Source of the DNA: Atlantibacter subterraneus
GTDB lineage: Bacteria > Pseudomonadota > Gammaproteobacteria > Enterobacterales > Enterobacteriaceae
DNA: 64,000 nucleotides
NCBI RefSeq assembly: GCF_027853245.1
Contig: NZ_JAPTZM010000002.1
Direction: 5' to 3' (one strand)
Position numbers and translations under genes: made by a program. How positions within the stretch are numbered: the stretch's first letter is position 1; every line of letters starts with the position of its first letter. Below are positions 34,026 through 43,252 of the stretch, piece by piece. The notes beneath the pieces are model-generated. The model saw only the letters and a list, made by a program, of their open reading frames with translations. It was not told where the DNA came from and searched no databases.

Positions 34026-36701
34026 ATGAGTAATACCTTACCTGAACCTTTCGTCAGCACCATTATCCCCACCCTGCCCGGCCAGCCTGATAACCCGGGC
34101 GTCTGGCCGCAGGCGGACCTGCACTGCCAGGCCATCAAAGCGCATATCGATCAGTTCCAGCAGTGGCTGGCCAGCGCCTTTGACAGCGGGCTGTCCGCAG
34201 AAACGCTGATTGAAGCGCGGACCGAATTTATCGACCAGTTATTGCAGCGCCTGTGGATTGAGTACGGCTTTGGCGAGCTGAGCGAAGCGGCGCTAGTCGC
34301 GGTGGGCGGCTACGGGCGCGGCGAGCTGCATCCACTATCCGACATCGATTTGCTGATCCTGAGCCGCAAGCGGTTAAGCGAGGCGCAGTCCCAGAAAGTC
34401 GGCGAGCTGCTGACCCTGCTGTGGGACGTGAAACTTGAAGTGGGCCACAGCGTGCGCACCCTGGAAGAGTGCCTGCTGGAGGGGTTATCCGATCTCACCG
34501 TCGCTACTAACCTGATTGAATCCCGCTTGTTAACCGGCGACGTGGCATTATTCCTGGAACTGCATAAGCATATCTTTTCAGAAGGTTTCTGGCCTTCCGA
34601 GCGCTTTTTCGCCGCCAAAGTCGACGAACAACAGGAGCGCCATAAGCGCTACCACGGCACCAGCTACAACCTTGAACCCGACATCAAAAGCAGCCCCGGC
34701 GGCCTGCGCGATATCCACACCTTACAGTGGGTAGCGCGGCGGCACTTTGGCGCGACGTCGCTGAGCGAAATGGTCGGCTTCGGCTTTCTGACCGAGGCCG
34801 AACGCAACGAGCTGGACGAATGCCAGCACGTGCTGTGGCGCATTCGCTTCGCGCTGCATCTTGAGCTTAACCGCTATGACAACCGCCTGCTGTTCGATCG
34901 CCAGCTCAGCGTGGCCCAGCGCCTGCATTATCAGGGCGACGGCAATGAGCCCGTCGAACAGATGATGAAGGATTTTTACCGGGTGACGCGCCGGGTCGGC
35001 GAGCTCAACCATATGCTGTTGCAGCTGTTTGACGAGGCTATTCTGGCGCTGCCCGCCGATGAAAAGCCGCGTCCGCTGGATGATGATTTCCAGCTGCGCG
35101 GCACGCTTATCGATCTGCGCGATGAGAGCCTGTTTATCCGCGAGCCGCAGGCCATTCTGCGTATGTTTTACGCCATGGTGCGCAACCGCGACATCACCGG
35201 CATTTACTCCACCACGCTGCGCCATCTGCGCCACGCGCGCCGTCATTTAACGGAGCCGCTGTGTTATATCCCCGAGGCGCGCAGCCTGTTTTTATCGATG
35301 CTGCGCCACCCAGGCGCGGTGAGCCGCGGGTTGTTGCCAATGCACCGCCACAGCGTGCTCGGTGCCTATATGCCGCAGTGGTCGCATATCGTCGGCCAGA
35401 TGCAGTTTGACCTGTTCCACGCCTATACGGTGGATGAGCACACTATCCGGGTGATGCAAAAACTGGAGAGCTTCGCGCTGGAAGAGACGCGCCAGAAACA
35501 CCCGTTATGTGTGGAACTCTGGCCGCGTCTCACCCATCCGGAGCTGATCCTGATCGCCGCGCTGTTTCACGATATCGCCAAAGGCCGGGGCGGCGACCAC
35601 TCGGTGCTGGGCGCGCAGGACGTGCTGAAGTTCGCCGAACTGCATGGCCTGAATTCGCGGGAAACGCAGCTGGTGGCCTGGCTGGTGCGTCATCATCTGC
35701 TGATGTCGGTCACCGCCCAGCGCCGCGATATTCAGGACCCGGAAGTGATCAAGCAGTTTGCCGAAGAGGTGCAAACCGAGAACCGCCTGCGCTTCCTGGT
35801 GTGCCTGACGGTGGCGGATATCTGCGCCACCAACGAAACCCTGTGGAACAGCTGGAAGCAGAGCCTGCTGCGTGAACTCTATTTCGCCACCGAAAAACAG
35901 CTGCGGCGCGGGATGCAGAACACGCCGGACATGCGCGAGCGGGTGCGTCATCATCAGCTTCAGGCGCTGGCGCTGCTGCGTATGGACAATATTGATGAAG
36001 AGGCGCTGCACCGCATCTGGGCCCGCTGCCGGGCCAACTATTTTGTGCGCCACAGCCCGAACCAGCTTGCCTGGCATGCGCGCCACCTGCTGCAACACGA
36101 TCTCAGCAAGCCGCTGATCCTGCTCAGCCCTCAGGCCACGCGCGGCGGCACCGAAATCTTCATCTGGAGCCCGGACCGCCCTTACCTATTCGCCGCCGTG
36201 TGCGCGGAACTCGACCGGCGCAATCTCAGCGTCCATGACGCGCAGATCTTTACCACCCGCGACGGGATGGCGATGGATACCTTTATCGTGCTGGAGCCGG
36301 ACGGCAAACCGCTGGCGGCGGATCGCCACGAAGCGATTCGCTATGGCCTGGAACAGGCAATAACCCAGCGCACCTGGCATCCGCCGCAGCCGCGTCGCCA
36401 GGCCGCCAAACTACGCCACTTTACCGTCGAGACCGAGGTCAATTTTCTGCCGACCCACACCGATCGCAAATCGTTTATGGAACTGATTGCCCTCGATCAG
36501 CCTGGACTGCTGGCGCGCGTCGGCCAGGTATTCGCGGACCTGGGAATTTCGCTCCACGGGGCGAGAATTACGACAATTGGCGAGCGAGTAGAAGATTTAT
36601 TTATAATCGCGAATGCGGACCGGCGTGCCCTTAATAATGCGCTGCAACAAGAGGTGCAACAACGGTTGACAGCCGCCCTCAATCCAAACGATAAAGGGTA
36701 A
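34026..36701 (+). CDS. glnD: Bifunctional uridylyltransferase/uridylyl-removing enzyme GlnD
   Basis: The glutamine sensor of nitrogen regulation. It adds UMP to, or removes it from, PII proteins (GlnB/GlnK). The nucleotidyltransferase domain carries GGYGRGELHPLSDIDLL (about 95-111). The HD hydrolase domain carries ALFHDIAKGRGGDHS (about 511-525). Two C-terminal ACT domains (about 705-890) sense glutamine. It is 891 residues, close to E. coli. dapD follows 31 bp later. Confidence 0.98.
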   Translation: MSNTLPEPFVSTIIPTLPGQPDNPGVWPQADLHCQAIKAHIDQFQQWLASAFDSGLSAETLIEARTEFIDQLLQRLWIEYGFGELSEAALVAVGGYGRGELHPLSDIDLLILSRKRLSEAQSQKVGELLTLLWDVKLEVGHSVRTLEECLLEGLSDLTVATNLIESRLLTGDVALFLELHKHIFSEGFWPSERFFAAKVDEQQERHKRYHGTSYNLEPDIKSSPGGLRDIHTLQWVARRHFGATSLSEMVGFGFLTEAERNELDECQHVLWRIRFALHLELNRYDNRLLFDRQLSVAQRLHYQGDGNEPVEQMMKDFYRVTRRVGELNHMLLQLFDEAILALPADEKPRPLDDDFQLRGTLIDLRDESLFIREPQAILRMFYAMVRNRDITGIYSTTLRHLRHARRHLTEPLCYIPEARSLFLSMLRHPGAVSRGLLPMHRHSVLGAYMPQWSHIVGQMQFDLFHAYTVDEHTIRVMQKLESFALEETRQKHPLCVELWPRLTHPELILIAALFHDIAKGRGGDHSVLGAQDVLKFAELHGLNSRETQLVAWLVRHHLLMSVTAQRRDIQDPEVIKQFAEEVQTENRLRFLVCLTVADICATNETLWNSWKQSLLRELYFATEKQLRRGMQNTPDMRERVRHHQLQALALLRMDNIDEEALHRIWARCRANYFVRHSPNQLAWHARHLLQHDLSKPLILLSPQATRGGTEIFIWSPDRPYLFAAVCAELDRRNLSVHDAQIFTTRDGMAMDTFIVLEPDGKPLAADRHEAIRYGLEQAITQRTWHPPQPRRQAAKLRHFTVETEVNFLPTHTDRKSFMELIALDQPGLLARVGQVFADLGISLHGARITTIGERVEDLFIIANADRRALNNALQQEVQQRLTAALNPNDKG

Positions 36702-36732
36702 CGAATTTTTTTACGCAATATGGATAGAGACA

Positions 36733-37557
36733 ATGCAGCAGTTACAAAACGTTATTGAAGCCGCTTTCGAGCGTCGCGCCGACATCACTCCCGCGAATGC
36801 GGATACCGTAACCCGTGAAGCGGTGAACCAGGTTATCGCGCTTCTTGATTCCGGCGCGCTGCGCGTGGCGGAGAAGATCGACGGCCAGTGGGTGACGCAT
36901 CAATGGCTGAAAAAAGCGGTGCTGCTTTCTTTCCGCATCAATGACAATCAGGTAATCGACGGTGCGGAAAGCCGCTACTTCGATAAAGTGCCGATGAAAT
37001 TCGCCGACTACGACCAGGCGCGTTTCCAGAAAGAAGGTTTCCGCGTGGTGCCGCCGGCAGCGGTGCGCCAGGGCGCGTTTATCGCCCGCAACACCGTGCT
37101 GATGCCGTCCTATGTGAACATCGGCGCTTACGTGGATGAAGGCACCATGGTGGATACCTGGGCGACCGTCGGCTCCTGCGCGCAGATCGGTAAAAACGTT
37201 CACCTCTCCGGCGGTGTGGGCATCGGCGGCGTACTGGAGCCATTACAGGCTAACCCGACCATCATCGAAGACAACTGCTTTATCGGCGCACGTTCTGAAG
37301 TGGTAGAAGGCGTGATCGTGGAAGAAGGCTCAGTGATCTCTATGGGCGTATACATCGGCCAGAGCACCCGTATTTACGATCGTGAAACCGGTGAAGTGCA
37401 CTATGGCCGCGTTCCGGCGGGCTCCGTTGTGGTCTCCGGCAACCTGCCTTCGAAAGACGGCAAATACAGCCTATACTGTGCGGTAATCGTCAAAAAAGTC
37501 GATGCCAAAACCCGCGGCAAAGTGGGCATTAATGAGCTGCTTCGCACTATCGACTAA
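36733..37557 (+). CDS. dapD: 2,3,4,5-tetrahydropyridine-2,6-dicarboxylate N-succinyltransferase
   Basis: It makes N-succinyl-2-amino-6-ketopimelate in the lysine and diaminopimelate pathway, so it feeds peptidoglycan. The N-terminal helical domain is followed by a left-handed beta-helix (about 100-240) with hexapeptide repeats such as VNIGAYVDEGTMVDTWATVGSCAQIG. It is 274 residues, as in E. coli. It follows glnD and ends in a terminator. Confidence 0.98.
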   Translation: MQQLQNVIEAAFERRADITPANADTVTREAVNQVIALLDSGALRVAEKIDGQWVTHQWLKKAVLLSFRINDNQVIDGAESRYFDKVPMKFADYDQARFQKEGFRVVPPAAVRQGAFIARNTVLMPSYVNIGAYVDEGTMVDTWATVGSCAQIGKNVHLSGGVGIGGVLEPLQANPTIIEDNCFIGARSEVVEGVIVEEGSVISMGVYIGQSTRIYDRETGEVHYGRVPAGSVVVSGNLPSKDGKYSLYCAVIVKKVDAKTRGKVGINELLRTID

Positions 37558-37571
37558 AGATGAATAAAAAA

Positions 37572-37593
37572 GGCGGGATAACCCGCCTTTTTT
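37572..37593 (+). terminator. Rho-independent terminator after dapD
   Basis: The stem GGCGGG (37572-37577) and CCCGCC (37582-37587) with an ATAA loop is followed by six T; the preceding A run would extend the stem. Confidence 0.92.
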
Positions 37594-37665
37594 GTACCCG
37601 GTTGTGGCATTAACGGATTATTTCATTAATTATTTCTGGGTTAATGTTTCGCTAAGGATACCGCT

Positions 37666-38052
37666 ATGTACGATAATCTGAAGAGTCTGGGGATCACCAA
37701 TCCTGAAGAGATTGACCGGTACAGCCTCCGGCAGGAAGCCAACAACGACATCCTGAAAATCTACTTCCGTAAGGATAAAGGCGAGTTTTTTGCCAAGAGC
37801 GTGAAGTTCAAATATCCGCGCCAGCGCAAAACCGTGGTGGCTGATGGCGTAGGGCAAGGTTACAAAGAAGTGCAGGAGATCAGCCCGAATCTGCGTTACG
37901 TGATCGACGAGCTGGATCAGATCTGCATGCGCGATCGCACTGAAGTGGATCTGAAGCGTAAAATCCTCGACGATCTGCGTCATCTGGAAAGTGTGGTTAC
38001 TAATAAGATTAACGAAATCGAAGCCGATCTGGAAAAACTTACCCGTAAATAA
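37666..38052 (+). CDS. yaeH: UPF0325 family protein YaeH
   Basis: A 128-residue conserved enterobacterial protein of unknown function. It is mixed alpha/beta with many charged residues and a heptad-like C-terminus (about 85-128: RTEVDLKRKILDDL, LEADLEKL-type) that could form a coiled coil. It has no signal peptide. AAGGATA provides the ribosome site. It is convergent with cdaR across a shared terminator. Confidence 0.94.
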   Translation: MYDNLKSLGITNPEEIDRYSLRQEANNDILKIYFRKDKGEFFAKSVKFKYPRQRKTVVADGVGQGYKEVQEISPNLRYVIDELDQICMRDRTEVDLKRKILDDLRHLESVVTNKINEIEADLEKLTRK

Positions 38053-38058
38053 TTCTCT

Positions 38059-38083
38059 CAGGGCGGGTATTTTCCCCGCCCTG
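38059..38083. terminator. Bidirectional terminator between yaeH and cdaR
   Basis: The stem CAGGGCGGG (38059-38067) and CCCGCCCTG (38075-38083) has a T-rich loop and lies in the 41-bp gap between convergent genes. The T tails are short on both sides (ATTTCC; AGAATT), so strength is uncertain. Confidence 0.78.
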
Positions 38084-38093
38084 ATTTCCTCTA

Positions 38094-39251
38094 TTAGCGT
38101 TGTTCGTCGAGCTGTAACGCAATATACAACAGCAGCCTGTCGTCAAAATTCCCTAAATCCAGCCCGGTCAGTTCCGAGATCCGGTTCAGTCGATATTCCA
38201 GCGTATTGCGGTGGATAAACAGTGCTTTTGACGTCGCCAGCGGCTGCACATTGTGACGAAACCACGCGGTCAGGGTGCGGCGCAGCAGGCCGTTGTTGTC
38301 CATCGCTTTCAGCTTTGCCAGCGGGCGCGCCAGTTCGTTGGCCTGCCAGCCGCCGCGCAAACTGTCCAGCAGCACCGGCAGCATCAGATCCTGATAGAAA
38401 TAGCTGCGCACGTCCGGCATACGCTGTTTGCCAACCATCATGGTGGTGCGCGCGGTACGCCAGGAGCGGGCAATGCTGCCGGGCCCGGTAAAATAGTTGC
38501 CAAGCGCCACGCGAAAACGCAGATGCCCGCTCTCTTTCATCCGGGCGATCAACTGCTCGACGCGGCGACGATGATCTTCCGCATCCCAGCGGCCAAAGGC
38601 ATTGAGCGCGGGCTTCAGTACCACCATTTCGGTCAGCGAAACGATCGCCACCAGATTATTGCGTTCAGGGGTCGTGAGCGCGGTTTGCAGCTGTTGCAGT
38701 TCCGCCATAGCGCTGTCGACGCCGAGCTGGCCGCTGTCCACTTCTACCACGGCGACCACGCGCGGCTGATTGAGATCGATACCTAAACGCTGCGCCCACT
38801 CCATCAGCGCCGGGGTGTGCTCTTCGGTCTGGATCAGGTTCATCACCAGTTCTTCGCGCAGACGCGTATCCTGCGCCAGCATGTGCATCAGACGCGACTG
38901 CTCCAGCATCATCTCTGCCGTCATGCACACCAGCTCGCCGTATTTACGCAGATGCACCGGATCGCCCGTCAGGCCGATCACGCCGACAATTTCCCCTTCA
39001 ATACGCAGCGGCAGGTTAATCCCCTGACGCACGCCGTGCAGGCTGCGCGCCACCGCATCGTCGATATCCACCACGCGGCCCTGAGAGAGCACCAGCAGCG
39101 CGCCTTCGTGCAATTCACCAATACGCTCCTGGTCGCCGCTGCCGATGATACGCCCGCGGGCATCCATAACGTTGATATTGGTATCAATGATTCGCATCGT
39201 GCGTGACACGATATCCTGCGCCATTTTGGTATCAAGATGCCAACCCGCCAT
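38094..39251 (-). CDS. cdaR: Carbohydrate diacid regulator CdaR (SdaR)
   Basis: A transcriptional activator of D-glucarate, D-galactarate and D-glycerate use. It has an N-terminal sugar-diacid recognition domain (about 1-135), a central GGDEF-like CdaR domain, and a PucR-type C-terminal helix-turn-helix (FIHRNTLEYRLNRISELTG, about 342-360). The ATG at 39251 gives 385 residues, as in E. coli; the frame is open to 39320 but that part is the degP terminator. The target operons are not in this window. Confidence 0.96.
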   Translation of the reverse strand: MAGWHLDTKMAQDIVSRTMRIIDTNINVMDARGRIIGSGDQERIGELHEGALLVLSQGRVVDIDDAVARSLHGVRQGINLPLRIEGEIVGVIGLTGDPVHLRKYGELVCMTAEMMLEQSRLMHMLAQDTRLREELVMNLIQTEEHTPALMEWAQRLGIDLNQPRVVAVVEVDSGQLGVDSAMAELQQLQTALTTPERNNLVAIVSLTEMVVLKPALNAFGRWDAEDHRRRVEQLIARMKESGHLRFRVALGNYFTGPGSIARSWRTARTTMMVGKQRMPDVRSYFYQDLMLPVLLDSLRGGWQANELARPLAKLKAMDNNGLLRRTLTAWFRHNVQPLATSKALFIHRNTLEYRLNRISELTGLDLGNFDDRLLLYIALQLDEQR

Positions 39252-39290
39252 TGTGCCCCTCCGCTCTATCAATGATTCAGAATAAGGCAC

Positions 39291-39330
39291 AAAAAAAACC
39301 CGCGCATTGGGCAATTGCACAATGCGCGGG
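39291..39330 (-). terminator. Rho-independent terminator after degP
   Basis: On the minus strand an 11-bp perfect stem CCCGCGCATTG / CAATGCGCGGG (39299-39330) with a 10-nt loop is followed by eight T (39291-39298). It lies 47 bp downstream of degP and immediately upstream of cdaR. Confidence 0.94.
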
Positions 39331-39377
39331 GTCAGACTATGGAGTTGTGGAAAGGGTCACAAAAAACCCTTCAACTA

Positions 39378-40808
39378 TTACTGCATCAGCAGGTAAAGCG
39401 TGGTATCACCGCGTTTCACGTTCAGCGCCAGCACCGACGGCTTGCTGTCGAGAATTTTGCGCAGTTCAGCGATGTTTTTCACCGGCTGCTGGTTAGCGCC
39501 CAGGATGATATCGCCTTTTTTCAGGCCGATACGCGCGGCCTGAGAACCGGTTTTCACGCTATTCACTACCACGCCTGGATTATTGCCGGTCTGGTTGCTC
39601 ATCTCCGCGCCTTCAATCCCGTTGAAGATGGAAGAAGAATCTACCTGGTTCTGGCTGCTCTGCTGGAGTTCCAGCGTTACCGATGTTGGTTTGCCGTCAC
39701 GCAGCAGGCCCAGAGTGAGTTTACTGCCCACCGGCATGGTGCCAACCTGAGCGCGCAGCGCCGCGAAGCTGCTAATCGGCTTGTCATTCAGCGAGACAAT
39801 CACATCGCCCGCCTTCACGCCCGCTTTGGCCGCAGAAGAGTTCGGCATCACCTGGCTGACGAACGCGCCGCGCTGGGCGTCAACTTTCATCGCTTTCGCC
39901 AGTTCGGAGTTGAGTTCAGTCCCCATGATGCCAAGTTCGCCACGACGTACCTGGCCATATTCCACCATCTGGCTGGTCAGGCTTTTCACCATGTTGCTCG
40001 GGATGGCGAAGCCGATACCGATGTTGCCACCGTCCGGCGCGAGGATCGCGGTGTTAATCCCGATCAGTTCGCCGTTCAGGTTGACCAGCGCGCCGCCGGA
40101 GTTACCCCGGTTGATCGCCGCATCGGTCTGGATGAAGTTTTCGTAGTTTTCAGCATTCAGGCCGCTACGACCCAGCGCCGAGACAATACCGGAGGTCACG
40201 GTCTCGCCGAGACCGAACGGGTTGCCGATCGCCACGGTGTAGTCGCCCACGCGCAGCGCGTCGGAATCGGCCAGTTTAATCGCCGTCAGGTTTTTCGGAT
40301 CCTGGATTTGGATCAGCGCGATATCGGAACGCGGGTCTTTACCGACCATTTTGGCGTCCAGCTTGCGGCCATCGCTGAGCTGCACTTTGATGCTGGTGGC
40401 GTTATCCACCACGTGGTTGTTGGTCACCACATAGCCTTTAGCGGCATCAATAATCACGCCGGAACCCAGCGCCATAAATTTCTGCTGCTGGCCGCCCTGC
40501 GGACCGGCACCGCCGCCCTGGCAGAACGGCGAACTCTGGAACGGCGAACCGTCCTGGCAGAACGGCGAATCGTCACCGAAGAACTGCTGGAAGTTACGCG
40601 GAAGGCGCGGGTTGTTAACCGCCGTGGTTCCTTCCACATTAATGCTCACCACTGAAGGCATCACTTTTTCAAGCATCGGCGCCAGGCTTGGCATCGGTTG
40701 AGTAACCGGTGCCGCCGAGGCGGTTTCAGCAGCGACAGCGGAGACAGGACTTAACGCCAGGCCCATGCTCAGAGCCAGCGCACTCAATGCTAACGTGGTT
40801 TTTTTCAT
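39378..40808 (-). CDS. degP: Periplasmic serine protease/chaperone DegP (HtrA)
   Basis: A periplasmic protease-chaperone for misfolded envelope proteins, assembling into hexamers and cages. A signal peptide ending about residue 26 is followed by the trypsin-like domain with the His in NNHVVDN, the Asp in RSDIAL and the Ser in GNSGGAL, then two PDZ domains (about 280-475). A Gln/Gly-rich LA loop with CQDG and FCQGG cysteines is present. The ATG at 40808 gives 476 residues, two more than E. coli. A sigma-E promoter lies 52 bp upstream. Confidence 0.97.
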   Translation of the reverse strand: MKKTTLALSALALSMGLALSPVSAVAAETASAAPVTQPMPSLAPMLEKVMPSVVSINVEGTTAVNNPRLPRNFQQFFGDDSPFCQDGSPFQSSPFCQGGGAGPQGGQQQKFMALGSGVIIDAAKGYVVTNNHVVDNATSIKVQLSDGRKLDAKMVGKDPRSDIALIQIQDPKNLTAIKLADSDALRVGDYTVAIGNPFGLGETVTSGIVSALGRSGLNAENYENFIQTDAAINRGNSGGALVNLNGELIGINTAILAPDGGNIGIGFAIPSNMVKSLTSQMVEYGQVRRGELGIMGTELNSELAKAMKVDAQRGAFVSQVMPNSSAAKAGVKAGDVIVSLNDKPISSFAALRAQVGTMPVGSKLTLGLLRDGKPTSVTLELQQSSQNQVDSSSIFNGIEGAEMSNQTGNNPGVVVNSVKTGSQAARIGLKKGDIILGANQQPVKNIAELRKILDSKPSVLALNVKRGDTTLYLLMQ

Positions 40809-40859
40809 CTGTTTCATTCTCAATTAATTAGTCAGGCAAAATTGCTGTGAACGTGACTA

Positions 40860-40887
40860 TCAGAGTGATTTTATAGCGCGAAGTTCC
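40860..40887 (-). promoter_or_regulatory. Sigma-E promoter of degP
   Basis: On the minus strand the -35 GGAACTT (40881-40887) is an exact sigma-E match and the -10 TCTGA (40860-40864) follows after 16 bp. degP is a known member of the sigma-E regulon in E. coli, so this places degP under envelope-stress control here too. Confidence 0.9.
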
Positions 40888-40946
40888 ACGCCTGAATTTC
40901 TTGAAAAGTAAAAATTTATTGGCCGTCTTTACAAAACTTTCGGATA

Positions 40947-42461
40947 TTATTCTACCGCCATCAGCTTGCGGTATTCATCCCATGCATAAAGATCGGTCAT
41001 GCCGCTAATATAATCCTGGATAAGACGGCAGCGATAATAATATTCCCAAACCGGGAAAACGGCATCATTACGATTAACGTGGCTCATCGCCTCAATATAG
41101 GCCAGACGGTGCCGACCGGACAACTTATGAAATAGCCGGGTTTCAATGGGTAACCGTCGCCCACTGGCCTCTTCCACTAATAGCCGGAAGTCGTCTGCGC
41201 CCAGCAACAGCAGCGGTTGATATATATCTAACAGTCCCTTAATTACCCGGTAGCCCTGTAATTCGAGCTGTTCAACATCCGGATGGCTAAATACGTGGCG
41301 CACCGCGACATTTTTATAAAGCTTCAGAAGACGGCTATATGGGCTGTCATCTTCCAGCAGCGCATGATTAAAACAGCCGGGGAAAATGGTCGGCAAATTA
41401 TCAATAAAACGCTGGGCGGCATAGGGCACCAGTTTATTCAGGGTGTTCACCCGTAAATACATAAAGAACTGATCTTCCACGCTGCGCTGCATGGAATTGG
41501 TCATCGATTTATCCCAGGCGTTTTGCACCACCTGGGCAAACAGATCGCCGGACTGATGGTCGCCCCAGGCGTCGCGCAAATGCTGGTAAAGCTGCTCGGC
41601 GCTGAAAATACGTTTCTCCACCGCATCTTCTAAATCGGCGACGCAATAGGAGATGTCGTCAGCGGCTTCCATAATCCACGTCAATGGAAAACGGCAGTAT
41701 TCATCCAGTGAGAGTTCTTTACGTAACCGTACAATGTACTCTTCTTCCGAGAGGTAAAAGCCCGGTTTTTTCATCAAATAGCTGTGGCTTTCCGGCGTGG
41801 GACCGGTAAACCAGGCAGGGCGGGTATACTTTAAAATCCCGCCGACCTGCGCCCAGGTGAGATTCATGCGCAGCAGCGTATGCACCAGCCGGATGCCCTG
41901 GGCATTGCCTTCGAACTGGCAAATATCATTGCGCACTTTACGCCGCAAATCATTCAGCGCTTCCTCACCTTCGTGCAGTTGCAATACCCCCACCTGGCAG
42001 CGATCGCCGCTGAGCGGCTGGCTGGTGGCATCAGCGGGCACCAGCCGCTGGCGAAACCAGTCATTAATCGCCGCTTCGCCAAAGTGGCCAAACGGCGGAT
42101 TGCCAATGTCATGCATCAGGCAGGACATCTCCACAATGCTTTCGAACGGGCCGGTGAGTTCATCTAACCCGTACTCCGCCAGCAGCCTGCGCTCCTTCAG
42201 GCGGCTGAGCACCTCTTTGGCGATATAGCGGCCAACCTGCTGTACTTCCATGGAATGGGTCAAACGGGTGCGCACCGCAGCGTTACGCTCAAGGGGAAAC
42301 ACCTGGGTTTTCTGCTGGAGGCGACGAATGGCGGGAGAATTAACGATGCGTCCACGATCGCTTTCAAAAATGCGCACAATTTCATGCTCGCTTTTCAGGC
42401 CCTGCGGCGAGCGGTAGCGGCGACGCCAGTTAATCTTATTGCGAAAGTCGAACTCAGCCAT
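40947..42461 (-). CDS. dgt: Deoxyguanosinetriphosphate triphosphohydrolase
   Basis: It hydrolyses dGTP to deoxyguanosine and tripolyphosphate. The HD-domain metal ligands are visible in RTRLTHSMEVQ (about 64-74) and MSCLMHDIGNPPFGHFGE (about 113-130). It is 504 residues, one fewer than E. coli. It is divergent from mtnN and lies upstream of degP with a 138-bp gap that holds the degP promoter. Confidence 0.97.
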   Translation of the reverse strand: MAEFDFRNKINWRRRYRSPQGLKSEHEIVRIFESDRGRIVNSPAIRRLQQKTQVFPLERNAAVRTRLTHSMEVQQVGRYIAKEVLSRLKERRLLAEYGLDELTGPFESIVEMSCLMHDIGNPPFGHFGEAAINDWFRQRLVPADATSQPLSGDRCQVGVLQLHEGEEALNDLRRKVRNDICQFEGNAQGIRLVHTLLRMNLTWAQVGGILKYTRPAWFTGPTPESHSYLMKKPGFYLSEEEYIVRLRKELSLDEYCRFPLTWIMEAADDISYCVADLEDAVEKRIFSAEQLYQHLRDAWGDHQSGDLFAQVVQNAWDKSMTNSMQRSVEDQFFMYLRVNTLNKLVPYAAQRFIDNLPTIFPGCFNHALLEDDSPYSRLLKLYKNVAVRHVFSHPDVEQLELQGYRVIKGLLDIYQPLLLLGADDFRLLVEEASGRRLPIETRLFHKLSGRHRLAYIEAMSHVNRNDAVFPVWEYYYRCRLIQDYISGMTDLYAWDEYRKLMAVE

Positions 42462-42553
42462 AAGCCCTCCAGCTCATAATCAGAAGCGAATTATTTCCCT
42501 GCCATTGCCATGATAGACTATGCCCCTGAATCTAACATTTAGCGAGTATCTCT

Positions 42554-43252
42554 ATGAAAGCAGGCATCATTGGCGCAATGGAAGAAGAAGTCACCCTTCT
42601 GCGCGAAAAAATCGAAAACCGTCAAACCCTGAACATTGCCGGTTGCGAAATTTATACCGGAACCTTAAACGGAACCGAAGTGGCGCTGCTGAAATCGGGA
42701 ATTGGTAAAGTGGCGGCGGCGATGGGCGCAACCCTGCTGCTGGAACACTGCAAGCCTGACGTCATCATTAATACTGGCTCCGCGGGCGGCCTGGCACCGA
42801 CGCTAAAAGTGGGCGATATCGTGGTGTCGGAAGACGTGCGCTATCACGATGCCGACGTTACCGCGTTCGGTTACGAATATGGCCAGTTGCCGGGCTGCCC
42901 GGCAGGCTTCAAAGCCGATGAAAAACTGATTGCTGCCGCCGAAGCCTGCATTCAGAAACTGGATCTCCACGCGGTGCGCGGCCTGGTGGTAAGCGGCGAC
43001 GCGTTTATCAACGGCGCGGAAAACCTGGCGAAAATCCGCCAGCATTTTCCGAATGCGATTGCCGTAGAAATGGAAGCCACTGCCGTGGCGCACGTGTGCC
43101 ATAACTTCGGCGTGCCGTTTGTGGTGGTGCGCGCCATTTCCGACGTGGCGGACCAGCAATCCCACCTCAGCTTTGACGAGTTCCTGGCGGTGGCGGCGAA
43201 GCAGTCCAGCCTGATGGTTGAAACGCTGCTCCAACAGCTCCAGCATGGCTAA
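42554..43252 (+). CDS. mtnN: 5'-methylthioadenosine/S-adenosylhomocysteine nucleosidase
   Basis: It cleaves MTA, SAH and 5'-deoxyadenosine, recycling by-products of SAM chemistry. The catalytic residues expected from E. coli are present: Glu12 in GAMEEEV, Glu in AVEMEATAVAHV (about 174) and Asp in AISDVAD (about 197). It is 232 residues. It overlaps btuF by 8 bp and begins a mtnN-btuF-yadS unit. Confidence 0.98.
   Translation: MKAGIIGAMEEEVTLLREKIENRQTLNIAGCEIYTGTLNGTEVALLKSGIGKVAAAMGATLLLEHCKPDVIINTGSAGGLAPTLKVGDIVVSEDVRYHDADVTAFGYEYGQLPGCPAGFKADEKLIAAAEACIQKLDLHAVRGLVVSGDAFINGAENLAKIRQHFPNAIAVEMEATAVAHVCHNFGVPFVVVRAISDVADQQSHLSFDEFLAVAAKQSSLMVETLLQQLQHG

Noticed and set aside
39252..39320. 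N-terminal extension of cdaR
   Set aside because: This stretch is the degP terminator and gap; CdaR proteins start at MAGWHLD.
39315..40655. 446-codon open frame antisense to degP
   Set aside because: It crosses the degP terminator, has no ribosome site and no similarity to a known family.
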